The notes under the pieces were generated by a model. That model was not told the origin of the DNA, ran no database searches, and saw only the letters and a list, made by a program, of their open reading frames with translations. 64,000 nucleotides of DNA, from assembly GCF_900215155.1 (NCBI RefSeq), contig NZ_LT907980.1, forward strand, positions 4,216,001 to 4,280,000. The letters are read 5' to 3'. A program made the translations under genes and the position numbers. The first letter of the stretch is position 1. Each line of letters starts with the position of its first letter. This document shows, in pieces, positions 37,077 to 45,754 of this stretch. The stretch comes from Marinobacter sp. LV10R510-11A (lineage in GTDB: Bacteria > Pseudomonadota > Gammaproteobacteria > Pseudomonadales > Oleiphilaceae).

Positions 37077-37140
37077 AGGCCTCCCCAAAACCCTCTACGA
37101 GCATATCCATGTGCACTTGACTCCGGCCATCCGTGGCTAC
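37077..37140. repeat. Intergenic long-hairpin repeat, copy 3 (one arm)
   Basis: AGGCCTCCCCAAAACC followed by TACGAGCATATCCATGTGCA and CCGGCCATCCGTGGC. This matches the left arm and core of the copy at 41879-41990. The right arm is missing or diverged. It lies just after the end of the atu operon. A small stem GTCCTA/TAGGAC follows at about 37146-37163. Confidence 0.7.
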
Positions 37141-37168
37141 CCCCAGTCCTATAAGGCTAGGACTACAG

Positions 37169-38992
37169 TCAGAAGCGAAACTTCCCAGAATCAATATCCG
37201 AAACCAGCCCAGGTGTCAGCTGAGTGTAGCCATCTGTTTTCGGGAACCACGCAAAAACCTCCTCATGGGGCCGCTCCAGAGCGTAGCTCGCTTTCTGAAT
37301 ATCCACCTTGCGGTACTTGAACGTTCCCGTTTTCTCGATGGCGTTGGTAACCCGCACAAACACCGGCACCGCATAGGCGGGCAGGTTGTCCTGCAGATAG
37401 GTCAACAGCTTATTGATATCGAAGTTACCGCTGTTCGGTACCAGCGTCACCATGCCCGCCTTGCCGTTGGTTTTTGGAATCTCAACGCCGTAGACAATCG
37501 CTTCCTTCACCATTCCGGAACCGTCGATAATGTTCTCTACCTCGTTGGTAGACACGTTCTCGCCTTTCCAGCGGAAGGTGTCGCCCATTCTGTCTACGAA
37601 TTGCAGATGGCGAAAGCCGAGGTTCCTTAGCACATCGCCGGTGTTAAACCAAGAGTCTCCGTTTTTGAAAGCATCTCGCAGAATGGATTTTTCTGTGGCT
37701 TCTTTTTGGGTATAGCCTTCAAAAAACCACTTTTTCGTGATTTCGCTAATAAGTAGGCCCGGCTCGCCCTTTGCTACTTCCTGCATAACACCTTTGTCAT
37801 CACGGATAGGGTCGCGGGTACCGTCGAGAAATTTCACCAATTTGTAAGGTGCTGTAGACAAGCCGACAGTGTTGTCTAGGTTGAGAAAGTTACTGAACCC
37901 GACGTTGCCTTCGCTGGAAGCATAGAGCTCCGCAACCTTGTCGATCCCGAAGCGCTCTTTGAACTCACGCCAGATAGAGGGGCGCAGACCATTGCCAAGC
38001 ATTCTGGTCAGGCGGTGATTGCAATCCTGATCACTTGGCGGCTGGTTTAGCAGGTAGCGGCAAAGTTCGCCGATGTAGCCGAATACCGTTGCGTCATAGC
38101 GACGCACGTCATCCCAGAACGCGCTAGCGGAGAACTTTCGGCGCAGAGCAAGAGCGGAGCCGCCGGCCAATACCGAGCCCCAGCAAACTACAAGGCCGGT
38201 GCCGTGATATAGCGGCAGAGTGCAGTAAAAAACGTCGTCCGGCTTCATAGACAGAGACATTAGGCCAAAGCCGCCGTATGCCTTCAGGAACTTGTTGTGT
38301 GATCCCGGAGCGGCCTTAGGCAGGCCAGTTGTGCCTGAGGTGAAGAGGTAAATTGCCGTATCTCCGGTTCTGGGTGGGTCGCTCAGAACGGGGTTGTCAC
38401 TGTTAAACGTGCTGACCTGCTGTGCCATGTTGGCGTAGCCGGCAGGCGCATCGCCGAAGGCGTTAAGGGTATTGGTATCCGCGAGGAACAGGAACGGCGT
38501 GGGATGGTCGAGCTGAAGGCTTTCTTTTACGTCGTCAAACGCAGATACCAACTCTTCACCAACCACGACCATTTTCGGGTTAACCAAGTTGGCGCTATGT
38601 TCCAGTACCTTGCCTTTCTGGGAGGTATTCAGCATGGCGCAGGCGACGCCGATCTTGGCCGCACCCGCAACCACTGCCAGTACCTCTGGGCGGTTTTCTA
38701 AGAAGACAGCAATGGTGTCCCCTTTTTTCAGCCCTTGAGTCTGAAAATAACCGGCGATACGGTTGGACCAACTATTAAAGTCGCCCCAAGTGATGCTGCG
38801 ATCCTCAAACAGAATCGCAGGTCTGTTTTCATACTTTTCAGCGTTTTTTTCGACCAAGGTTCCGAGGGTAAGGGTTTTGTTCGCATCCTGGATCGAGTAG
38901 TAATAATAACCTTTGGCAATAGCCGGAAACCGCTTCAGTATGCCCGGCAGGCTGCGCGCGATATCCATCGCAGTAACGTTGTCTTGGTTCAT
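37169..38992 (-). CDS. atuH: Very-long-chain-type acyl-CoA synthetase, AtuH-like
   Basis: A 607-aa ANL-superfamily ligase of the FadD6/FATP type. AMP-binding motif YLFTSGTTGLPKAA, A5-like YASSEGN, A7 NTGDV, and the basic loop GDTFRWKGENVSTNEVE, with catalytic Lys probably in GTFKYRKV. It would activate citronellate/geranylate or related branched acids to CoA esters. It is the last gene of the atu operon, in the same place as atuH in Pseudomonas aeruginosa. Substrate assignment is by context. Confidence 0.85.
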   Translation of the reverse strand: MNQDNVTAMDIARSLPGILKRFPAIAKGYYYYSIQDANKTLTLGTLVEKNAEKYENRPAILFEDRSITWGDFNSWSNRIAGYFQTQGLKKGDTIAVFLENRPEVLAVVAGAAKIGVACAMLNTSQKGKVLEHSANLVNPKMVVVGEELVSAFDDVKESLQLDHPTPFLFLADTNTLNAFGDAPAGYANMAQQVSTFNSDNPVLSDPPRTGDTAIYLFTSGTTGLPKAAPGSHNKFLKAYGGFGLMSLSMKPDDVFYCTLPLYHGTGLVVCWGSVLAGGSALALRRKFSASAFWDDVRRYDATVFGYIGELCRYLLNQPPSDQDCNHRLTRMLGNGLRPSIWREFKERFGIDKVAELYASSEGNVGFSNFLNLDNTVGLSTAPYKLVKFLDGTRDPIRDDKGVMQEVAKGEPGLLISEITKKWFFEGYTQKEATEKSILRDAFKNGDSWFNTGDVLRNLGFRHLQFVDRMGDTFRWKGENVSTNEVENIIDGSGMVKEAIVYGVEIPKTNGKAGMVTLVPNSGNFDINKLLTYLQDNLPAYAVPVFVRVTNAIEKTGTFKYRKVDIQKASYALERPHEEVFAWFPKTDGYTQLTPGLVSDIDSGKFRF

Positions 38993-39053
38993 GGTCTTTC
39001 CGTAAGGTGTTTTTATAGTTGATTCAGGGCCCCGGAATAACCTCGCCGTGAGG

Positions 39054-39881
39054 CTAGTCTAGGTAGAGGTCTGGCAACAGGGGTTTATCACCGGCTTTGT
39101 ACCGGTAGCCTTCGAAGTCTGTTACGCCGTTTTGACGGAGTACATCTTCGTCAACCAGGTTCTGGCCGGTCATCTCGTCTACCGATCGGTTCAGTATGCT
39201 TACCGTGGCATCTGCCATGATTTCTGGCGTCCGGCCTTGGGCCATCAGTTGCTCGCCACCGGCCTCGTGCTGGATGGCGGCGGTGGCGATTATGGTTTTG
39301 GGCCATAAGGTGTTAACGGCGATGCCGTAGCGCTTGAATTCTTGCGCCATGCCGATGCTGATCATAGTCATGGCGTATTTTGTGGACGTGTAAGGCCCGA
39401 AGTGTGCGAACCACTTTGGATCAAGATTTAGTGGCGGCGACATGCTCAGGATGTGTCCGCGACTAGACTTTTTAAGCCAGGGCAAAGCTGCCTGGCTGCA
39501 GGCCATCACTGCACGAGCATTCACTTGGTGTATTAGGTCGAAGCGGCTGACTTTAAGGTTTTCCACACCACTCAGGCGTATTGCACCGGCGTTGTTGATG
39601 AGGGCATCAATGCCACCAAAATGCTCGGCAGCCTCGTCAATCCGCTGCTTAATCTGATCTTCATCCCGTACATCGAGTACCAGTGCCAGAGCCTGACCAC
39701 CCGCTTCGCGGACTTCCTCGGCTACCGAGTGGATGGTGCCTGGTAACTTCGGATGTGGCGTGTCTGACTTGGCCGCGATGATAACGTTTGCGCCCTGGCG
39801 GGCGCACGCCAGCGCAATCGCGCGGCCGATGCCGCGGCTGGCGCCGGTAATAAAGACAGTTTTCTGGTCCAAAGTGTTCAT
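39054..39881 (-). CDS. atuG: Short-chain dehydrogenase AtuG-like
   Basis: A 275-aa SDR of the HSDL2-like group. NAD(P) loop TGASRGIGRAIA, NNAGAI, and the catalytic Tyr/Lys in YTSTKYAM. In the Atu pathway two SDRs (AtuB, AtuG) are thought to oxidise citronellol/citronellal-type intermediates or hydroxyacyl-CoAs; their exact steps are not settled. The order between atuF and atuH supports the name. Confidence 0.85.
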   Translation of the reverse strand: MNTLDQKTVFITGASRGIGRAIALACARQGANVIIAAKSDTPHPKLPGTIHSVAEEVREAGGQALALVLDVRDEDQIKQRIDEAAEHFGGIDALINNAGAIRLSGVENLKVSRFDLIHQVNARAVMACSQAALPWLKKSSRGHILSMSPPLNLDPKWFAHFGPYTSTKYAMTMISIGMAQEFKRYGIAVNTLWPKTIIATAAIQHEAGGEQLMAQGRTPEIMADATVSILNRSVDEMTGQNLVDEDVLRQNGVTDFEGYRYKAGDKPLLPDLYLD

Positions 39882-39902
39882 TTTTGTTTTCCTATTCGGA
39901 TG

Positions 39903-41846
39903 TCAGTTGGTGGTGATTTCCACGAGTAACTGCTTACGTTTCACCTGATCGCCTTTTTTGGTCAGGATTTCGCTAACAACACCGTCGCAATCTGCTTTGA
40001 CTGGGTGCTCCATTTTCATGGCTTCCAGTATAACCAGCGTGTCGCCTTGGCGAACGGTTTGGCCTGGTTCGGCCAATACGTCGATAATGGCACCGTCCAT
40101 TGAGGCCTGAATGCGTCCACTGCCGGCACCGTTAGCGCCTGCAGCTGGCTGGTGAGTGAGGTCAGTGACCGACCAAGACTCGCCGAAGGCCTGCAAATAT
40201 AAGGAATCCCCGTCGCGATGATATTGGCAACGCTGACGAATGCCGTTGTCGATAATGCATAAGGTATCTTTTTCGATGCTTGCGAGCACTATCTCATGGT
40301 GTTGGTCGCCCAGTCTGCAGGACAGCACATTGTCTTTGTTGTGCACTAGTAGCTCGACGGTAGATTCTCCTGTGTCCAGCTTCATAGGCGTTATGGTCGC
40401 CGGCGCGTTGCTCCAGGCTTGTTCACCCACTGTGCCATGGGCCAGCACACCGGCTGCAAGAGCGAGTTGCCGAATGTTCAGCTTCGCGGGTTGCAGAGAG
40501 GGGTCTTCACTGAACTCCTGCTGCAGGAATGCGGTGGTGGCTTCTCCCGCACCGAACTTGCTGTCTGCAATAATGCGGCTGAGGAAGTACCGGTTGGTGG
40601 TGACACCAAACACGGTGGTGTCTTCCAGTGCCCGGATCAGGCGACGGCGAGCTTCGTCCCGGTTTTCTCCCCAAGCGATAACTTTCGCGAGCATGGGGTC
40701 GTAGTGCGGGGTGACCTCGTCACCTGAGCGCACGCCTGTATCAAAGCGCAGGCCTTCGCCTTCGGCGGGCTTAAAGATATGCAGCGGCCCAGTTTGCGGC
40801 GTGAAGCCATTGGAGGGGTCTTCGGCGTAAAGCCGAACTTCGATGGCGTGGCCGTTCAGCTCAATTTCGTTCTGAGCCAATGGCAGCGGCAAGCCTTCGG
40901 CAACGGTCATTTGCCAGGACACTAGATCTTGCCCGGTTATGAGTTCGGTAACCGGGTGCTCTACCTGCAGGCGTGTGTTCATTTCCAGGAAGTAGAAATT
41001 GCGGTCTTTGTCCACGAGGAACTCGACGGTCCCTGCGCCTTCGTAGTTGCAGGCAAGTGCAGCTTTAACGGCAGCGTCGCCCATAGCAGCCCGAAGTTCG
41101 GGCGTCACGAAGGGGGAGGGAGCTTCTTCAACAACTTTCTGGTGGCGACGCTGTATTGAGCAGTCCCGCTCGCCAAGGTAGACGGCGTTGCCGTGTCGGT
41201 CCGCGAAGATCTGAATTTCCACGTGGCGGGGTTCGATAACGGCTCTTTCCAGAATCAGTTCGTCATCGCCGAAGGCTTGTTTGGATTCGGATCTGGCGCG
41301 TTTGATGTTTTCGGCCAAGTCGGATTCTTTCTCTACCAAGCGCATGCCTCGGCCACCGCCGCCAGCGGAGGCTTTGATCATTAGCGGGTAGCCGATGCCT
41401 GCGGCAGCTGCGATGAGTTCGTCGTCACTGGCGTTGTCGCCTTCGTAACCAGGAACCACGGGGACGCCGGCTTTTTGCATGGCGATTTTGGAGCGGCGCT
41501 TGCTGCCCATCAGTTCGATGGCGCTGGCTGGCGGGCCTACGAATACAATGCCAGCTTCTTTGCAGGCATTAGAGAAGTCTGCATTCTCTGAGAGAAAACC
41601 GTAGCCGGGGTGGATGCAGTCGGCGCCGGTTTTGCGTGCCGCTTCGAGTATAACGTCGGCGTTCAGGTAGGACGCAGCGACTTGTGCAGGCCCAATGCAC
41701 ACGGCTTCATCGGCAATCTCTGTGTGCATGGCGTTGGCGTCTGCCTCGGAATATACGGCAACGGTGCGGTATCCAAGGGCTTTGGCGGTGCGAATAACGC
41801 GGACTGCGATTTCGCCTCGGTTTGCTATTAGTAATTTTTTTAGCAT
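39903..41846 (-). CDS. atuF: Geranyl-CoA carboxylase, biotin-containing alpha subunit
   Basis: A 647-aa acyl-CoA carboxylase alpha chain. Biotin carboxylase (LLIANRGEIAVRVIRTAKALG, ATP-grasp KASAGGGGRGMR, EMNTRLQVEHPVTE) is followed by a linker and a biotinyl domain with EAMKMEHPVKAD near the C-terminus. With AtuC it would carboxylate geranyl-CoA to isohexenylglutaconyl-CoA. A methylcrotonyl-CoA carboxylase is the alternative, but the AtuA/AtuB neighbours favour Atu. Start at MLKKLL; the frame is open upstream to 42107 only by chance, through the repeat and into atuE. Confidence 0.9.
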   Translation of the reverse strand: MLKKLLIANRGEIAVRVIRTAKALGYRTVAVYSEADANAMHTEIADEAVCIGPAQVAASYLNADVILEAARKTGADCIHPGYGFLSENADFSNACKEAGIVFVGPPASAIELMGSKRRSKIAMQKAGVPVVPGYEGDNASDDELIAAAAGIGYPLMIKASAGGGGRGMRLVEKESDLAENIKRARSESKQAFGDDELILERAVIEPRHVEIQIFADRHGNAVYLGERDCSIQRRHQKVVEEAPSPFVTPELRAAMGDAAVKAALACNYEGAGTVEFLVDKDRNFYFLEMNTRLQVEHPVTELITGQDLVSWQMTVAEGLPLPLAQNEIELNGHAIEVRLYAEDPSNGFTPQTGPLHIFKPAEGEGLRFDTGVRSGDEVTPHYDPMLAKVIAWGENRDEARRRLIRALEDTTVFGVTTNRYFLSRIIADSKFGAGEATTAFLQQEFSEDPSLQPAKLNIRQLALAAGVLAHGTVGEQAWSNAPATITPMKLDTGESTVELLVHNKDNVLSCRLGDQHHEIVLASIEKDTLCIIDNGIRQRCQYHRDGDSLYLQAFGESWSVTDLTHQPAAGANGAGSGRIQASMDGAIIDVLAEPGQTVRQGDTLVILEAMKMEHPVKADCDGVVSEILTKKGDQVKRKQLLVEITTN

Positions 41847-41878
41847 TTTGCTGGTCTCATGTTCGGTGCAAGGCCGCA

Positions 41879-41990
41879 AGTGAGGAAGAAAAGAGGCCTC
41901 CAGAAAACCGCTACGAGCACGTCCATGTGCGCTTGTTTCCGGCCGTCCTTGGCCTCCAACATTTTCTGGAGGCCTCTTTTCTCCCTCACT
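41879..41990. repeat. Intergenic long-hairpin repeat, copy 2, inside the atu operon
   Basis: Arms of 29 bp (41879-41907 and 41962-41990) with one mismatch, including GAGGCCTCCAGAAAA. The core holds TACGAGCACGTCCATGTGCG and CCGGCCGTCCTTGGC. It sits between the atuE stop and the atuF start, so the stem would be in the operon mRNA. It may tune expression of the distal genes. Confidence 0.85.
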
Positions 41991-42000
41991 CGCTCCGCAA

Positions 42001-42822
42001 TCAGTGGTTTTCGTCTGCCCAAGCTGGCGGGCGTTTTTGCATGAATGCCATTGTGCCCTCTGCACCTTCGCTGCCACGGACGGCTGCTGTGAACATGTCC
42101 GCTGCACTGTCGAGTAATCCGCTCATGGATTCGTGTCCGACCCGGTGGAGCAGGGCTTTGGTTTGCGCAGTGGCGTTTGGTGCGCAATGGCGAATGCGAT
42201 CCAGTGCCTGGGTCAGCATGTCGTTCAGTTCTTCATCGGAGGTCGCAGCCTGGTGAACGATGCCCAGTGCGCAGGCTTCTTCTGCCCCGATTCGCAGCCC
42301 TAGCAGCGCAAGTCGGCGGGCTTGGGTCATGCCGATGCGTTCTACTACAAACGGTGCGATCTGGGCCGGGATGATGCCCAAAGAGGTTTCGGGCATGCCG
42401 AATTTGGCGGTCGGCCCGGCAATGGCAACGTCTGAGACGCAGGCCAAACCGAAGCCGCCGCCCATTACGGCGCCTTCGGTGATGGCGATAACCACTTTGG
42501 AGGATTCGTTCACCTGCTGGATCATCTGCCCGAAAGCGCGATTCAATCGGTAGAACGGATCGACTCCGTCGTCATCCGCTTTCTGGTTGCGGGCTCCGGC
42601 CATGTCTTTGATGTCACCACCGGCACAGAAGTGGCCACCCGATCCGCGGATAACCACGGCGCGTATGCTGGAATCGGACTCCACTTCGGTAAAGATTGCG
42701 GATAGCTCAGCAACCATCTGCAGGCTCATGGCGTTCCGGGAGTCCGGCCGGTTGATGGTTACGTGCAGGGCTGGCCCCTGTTTTTCCAAAAGCAGTGTGT
42801 CGCAGTGTGGCAAGGTTTCCAT
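42001..42822 (-). CDS. atuE: Isohexenylglutaconyl-CoA hydratase, AtuE-like
   Basis: A 273-aa crotonase-fold enzyme. CoA/oxyanion-hole motifs HFCAGGDIKDM and GAVMGGGFGLACVSDVAIA; the catalytic-region MPETSLGIIPAQIAPFVVERIG. In the Atu pathway it hydrates isohexenylglutaconyl-CoA, the product of AtuC/AtuF. Its place between the acyl-CoA dehydrogenase and carboxylase genes matches the Pseudomonas operon. Confidence 0.88.
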   Translation of the reverse strand: METLPHCDTLLLEKQGPALHVTINRPDSRNAMSLQMVAELSAIFTEVESDSSIRAVVIRGSGGHFCAGGDIKDMAGARNQKADDDGVDPFYRLNRAFGQMIQQVNESSKVVIAITEGAVMGGGFGLACVSDVAIAGPTAKFGMPETSLGIIPAQIAPFVVERIGMTQARRLALLGLRIGAEEACALGIVHQAATSDEELNDMLTQALDRIRHCAPNATAQTKALLHRVGHESMSGLLDSAADMFTAAVRGSEGAEGTMAFMQKRPPAWADENH

Positions 42823-42883
42823 AAGAACGACTCCAAGAATGTGGTCTGGGGCTAGTGCCGGGGTGCCGGTCTGGAACCTTAGT

Positions 42884-44044
42884 TCAGTTTTTGCGCTTGC
42901 CAGGCAAGGTGCCCATCATCTTGCAGATAATCCCCAGCATGATCTCATCGGCGCCGCCGCCGATAGATACCAGCCGAACATCACGGAATGCACGGGATGC
43001 AGGGTTGTCCCACATAAAGCCGTTGCCGCCCCAGTACTGCAGGCAGCTGTCGGTAACCTCACGGCCCAGGCGGCCGGCCTTCAGTTTGGCCATGGAGGCG
43101 AGTTTGGTGACTTCCTTGCCTTCAATGTGCAGCTCACAAGCCTGATAGGTCAGGGCGCGCAAGGCTTCTACTTCGGTTTGCAGTTCGGCCAGGCGGAAGT
43201 GAATCACCTGGTTGTCGATCAGTGGAACACCGAAAGTCTTGCGCTCGCGGCAGTATTCAATGGTCTGATCAATGCAGTTTTCCAGCGCTTTGATCACGTT
43301 GGCCGCGCCCCACAAACGCTCTTCCTGGAACTGCAGCATCTGCATCATGAAGCCTGTGCCTTCGCCGCCGATGCAATAGCGCTGGGGTACGCGCACATCA
43401 TCAAAGAAGATCTGGGCAGTTTCGGAGGAACGCATGCCCAGCTTGTTCAGATGCGGGCTCATGGTGATGCCCGGTGAGTTCATGGGTACGATAATCAATG
43501 ATTTATTTTTGTGCGGCTTGTCGTCGCTGGTGTTAGCCAGCAGGCAGATGAAGTCGGCACTTGGGCTGTTGGTGATCCACATCTTGGAGCCGTTGATGAC
43601 GTAGTCGTCACCGTCCTTTTTGGCGGTGGTTTTCAGGCCAGCCACGTCGGAGCCAGCGCCTACTTCACTCACGCCAATACAGCCCACCATGTCACCCGAA
43701 ATAGCGGGCGCCAGGAAGGTGCGCTTCAGTTCGTCAGAACCAAAGCGGGCGATGGCCGGTGTACACATGTCGGTCTGCACGCCAATCGCCAGAGGTACGC
43801 CGCCACAGTTGGCCATGCCCAGTTCTTCAGCCGCTACAAGGTTGTAGCTGTAGTCCAGCCCCATGCCGCCGTATTCTTCGGGCTTTTGAATGCCCAACAG
43901 GCCGAGGTCGCCCATTTTCTTGAATACTTCACGAATGGGGAACGTGCCGGCTTCTTCCCACTCGTCGCAATGGGGGTTAATTTCTTTCTGCACAAAATCG
44001 CGGACAGTTTTTCTTAGGGCTTCGTGCTCAGGTGTAAATTTCAC
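42884..44044 (-). CDS. atuD: Citronellyl-CoA dehydrogenase, AtuD-like
   Basis: A 386-aa FAD-dependent acyl-CoA dehydrogenase. CIGVSEVGAGSDVAGLKT and WITNSPSADFI (substrate/FAD), and a C-terminal QYWGGNGFMWDNPASRAFRDVRL. It would form the cis-2 double bond of geranyl-CoA from citronellyl-CoA. The GTG start has AGGAGA 8 bases upstream. An 83-bp gap, the widest in the first half of the operon, separates it from atuC and could hold a secondary promoter. Confidence 0.88.
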   Translation of the reverse strand: MKFTPEHEALRKTVRDFVQKEINPHCDEWEEAGTFPIREVFKKMGDLGLLGIQKPEEYGGMGLDYSYNLVAAEELGMANCGGVPLAIGVQTDMCTPAIARFGSDELKRTFLAPAISGDMVGCIGVSEVGAGSDVAGLKTTAKKDGDDYVINGSKMWITNSPSADFICLLANTSDDKPHKNKSLIIVPMNSPGITMSPHLNKLGMRSSETAQIFFDDVRVPQRYCIGGEGTGFMMQMLQFQEERLWGAANVIKALENCIDQTIEYCRERKTFGVPLIDNQVIHFRLAELQTEVEALRALTYQACELHIEGKEVTKLASMAKLKAGRLGREVTDSCLQYWGGNGFMWDNPASRAFRDVRLVSIGGGADEIMLGIICKMMGTLPGKRKN

Positions 44045-44127
44045 GTTGTACTCTCCTAGTGTTTACTTCTGGTCTACCACTCAATTGCTACGTGCAGACC
44101 ATTTAATAGTTCAATATTTAGATTGCC

Positions 44128-45744
44128 TTAGAGGCGAGCCACACCGAATGTATTCGGCCGTAGTTGGCGGATCTCGGCTTCGCGACATACGTCTAGAACC
44201 AGCGCCACTACCCGCCTGGTATCCCGGGGATCAATCAGGCCGTCGTCCCAGAGCCGGGCTGTGCCAAACAGCGCCGTGGAGCCGTCTTCTAGCTTCTTAG
44301 CCGTGGCTTGCTCGAGGAAATCTAAGGTTTTCGGATCAGGCTCAACACCACTACGGCGCTGTTTGTCCTCGGCTACAATGCGCATCACTTTGCCAGCTTG
44401 GGCAGGGCCCATTACGGCGGTGCGGCTGTTGGGCCAAGCGAAGATGAATCTTGGGTCCAGGCCACGGCCACACATGGCATAGTTGCCTGCGCCATAAGAA
44501 CCGCCAATCACAACTGCGATCTTCGGTACTCGGCAGTTAGCAACGGCCTGCAGCATTTTAGAGCCGTTTTTGATGATGCCGTTCTGTTCCGAGTGCGTGC
44601 CCACCATGAAACCTGTGGTGTTGTGCAGGAACAAAAGCGGAGTGCCCGCTTGGTCGCACAGTTGGATAAACTGAGCCGCTTTAGCACTGCCAGCCGGGGT
44701 GATTGGGCCGTTGTTGCCGATGATGCCGACAGAGTGGCCTTCAATGCGGATGGTGCCGCACACGGTCTGGTTGTCGAACTCGTCTTTGAAGTCCATAAAC
44801 TTCGAGCCGTCGGCGATGCGCGCCAGAACTTCACGGACGTCGTAAGGCTTCTTTGAATCCGAGGGAATAACGCCCAACAGTTCTTCTTCGGGATGAAGCG
44901 GCTCGTCCCACTTTAGCTCGCGCTGAACCGGCAGCTGCTCGTTCCAGGGTAGGGCTTCCATGATGTTTCTGGCTTGGCGGATGCCGTCCGCATCGTCTTC
45001 GGCTAAGTATTCGGTGGTGCCGGCAACCTGAGCATGCATTTCAGCCCCACCGAGTTCTTCAGCATCGGCGATTTCGCCAGTTGCTGCTTTTAGCAGTGGC
45101 GGCCCAGCTAGGAACATTTTTGTCTTGCCACGGATGGCAACCACGTAATCAGACAAGCCCGGCTGGTAAGCACCACCAGCGGTGGCGTTGCCGTGAACAA
45201 CGGTGACCTGTGGAAGGCCTGCCGCAGACATTCTTGCTTGGTTGGCGAAGCCCCGTGCGCCCTGCACGAAGATATCGGTAGCGTAGTTCAAGTTGGCGCC
45301 GCCGCTCTCAGATAGTGAGACAACCGGCAGTTTGTTTTCTTTGGCGATCTGCTGCAGGCGTAAGGTCTTATCCAAGCCGGCAGGCGTGATGGTGCCGCCT
45401 TTGATGGCGCAATTGCTGGCGACCACCAGGCAGCGGATGCCGCTGACGGTGCCGATGCCCGCGATGATGTTGCCGCCAGCCATGCTGCCGTCTTTGTCGT
45501 CGTGCATCTTGTAGCCGGCCAGGGAGCAAAGCTCCAAGAACGGGGTGCCACGATCCAGTAAGCGATTAATGCGATCTCGGGGCAGGAGCTTGCCACGCTT
45601 GGCGAACTTTTCCCGTGCAGCTTCCGCCAGATCAAGAACCTTCTGCTCGACATCCCGGAAGGTCTGAACATGTTCGTTCATGGCATCGGTGTTGCCTTGG
45701 AACTCGTCGGATTGCGGATTAACGCTGCTTTCCAATGTTTGCAT
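44128..45744 (-). CDS. atuC: Geranyl-CoA carboxylase, carboxyltransferase beta subunit
   Basis: A 538-aa carboxyltransferase. It has FLELCSLAGYKMHDD, VSLSESGGANLNYATD and GGAYQPGLSDYVV in the N-half, and IGNNGPITPAGSAKAAQFIQLC, LFLHNTTGFMVG and GGSYGAGNYAMCGRG in the C-half. It transfers CO2 from biotin on AtuF to geranyl-CoA. MCC-beta (LiuB) is the close alternative; operon context decides. Confidence 0.9.
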   Translation of the reverse strand: MQTLESSVNPQSDEFQGNTDAMNEHVQTFRDVEQKVLDLAEAAREKFAKRGKLLPRDRINRLLDRGTPFLELCSLAGYKMHDDKDGSMAGGNIIAGIGTVSGIRCLVVASNCAIKGGTITPAGLDKTLRLQQIAKENKLPVVSLSESGGANLNYATDIFVQGARGFANQARMSAAGLPQVTVVHGNATAGGAYQPGLSDYVVAIRGKTKMFLAGPPLLKAATGEIADAEELGGAEMHAQVAGTTEYLAEDDADGIRQARNIMEALPWNEQLPVQRELKWDEPLHPEEELLGVIPSDSKKPYDVREVLARIADGSKFMDFKDEFDNQTVCGTIRIEGHSVGIIGNNGPITPAGSAKAAQFIQLCDQAGTPLLFLHNTTGFMVGTHSEQNGIIKNGSKMLQAVANCRVPKIAVVIGGSYGAGNYAMCGRGLDPRFIFAWPNSRTAVMGPAQAGKVMRIVAEDKQRRSGVEPDPKTLDFLEQATAKKLEDGSTALFGTARLWDDGLIDPRDTRRVVALVLDVCREAEIRQLRPNTFGVARL

Positions 45745-45754
45745 AAGAGTCTCC

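Noticed and set aside
41847..42107. 87-residue N-terminal extension of AtuF
   Set aside because: The extension crosses the intergenic hairpin repeat and overlaps atuE; biotin carboxylases start at MLKKLLIANRGE.
42587..43477. 296-codon plus-strand frame opposite atuE/atuD
   Set aside because: It is a shadow of two well-supported genes with high GC3; no independent evidence.
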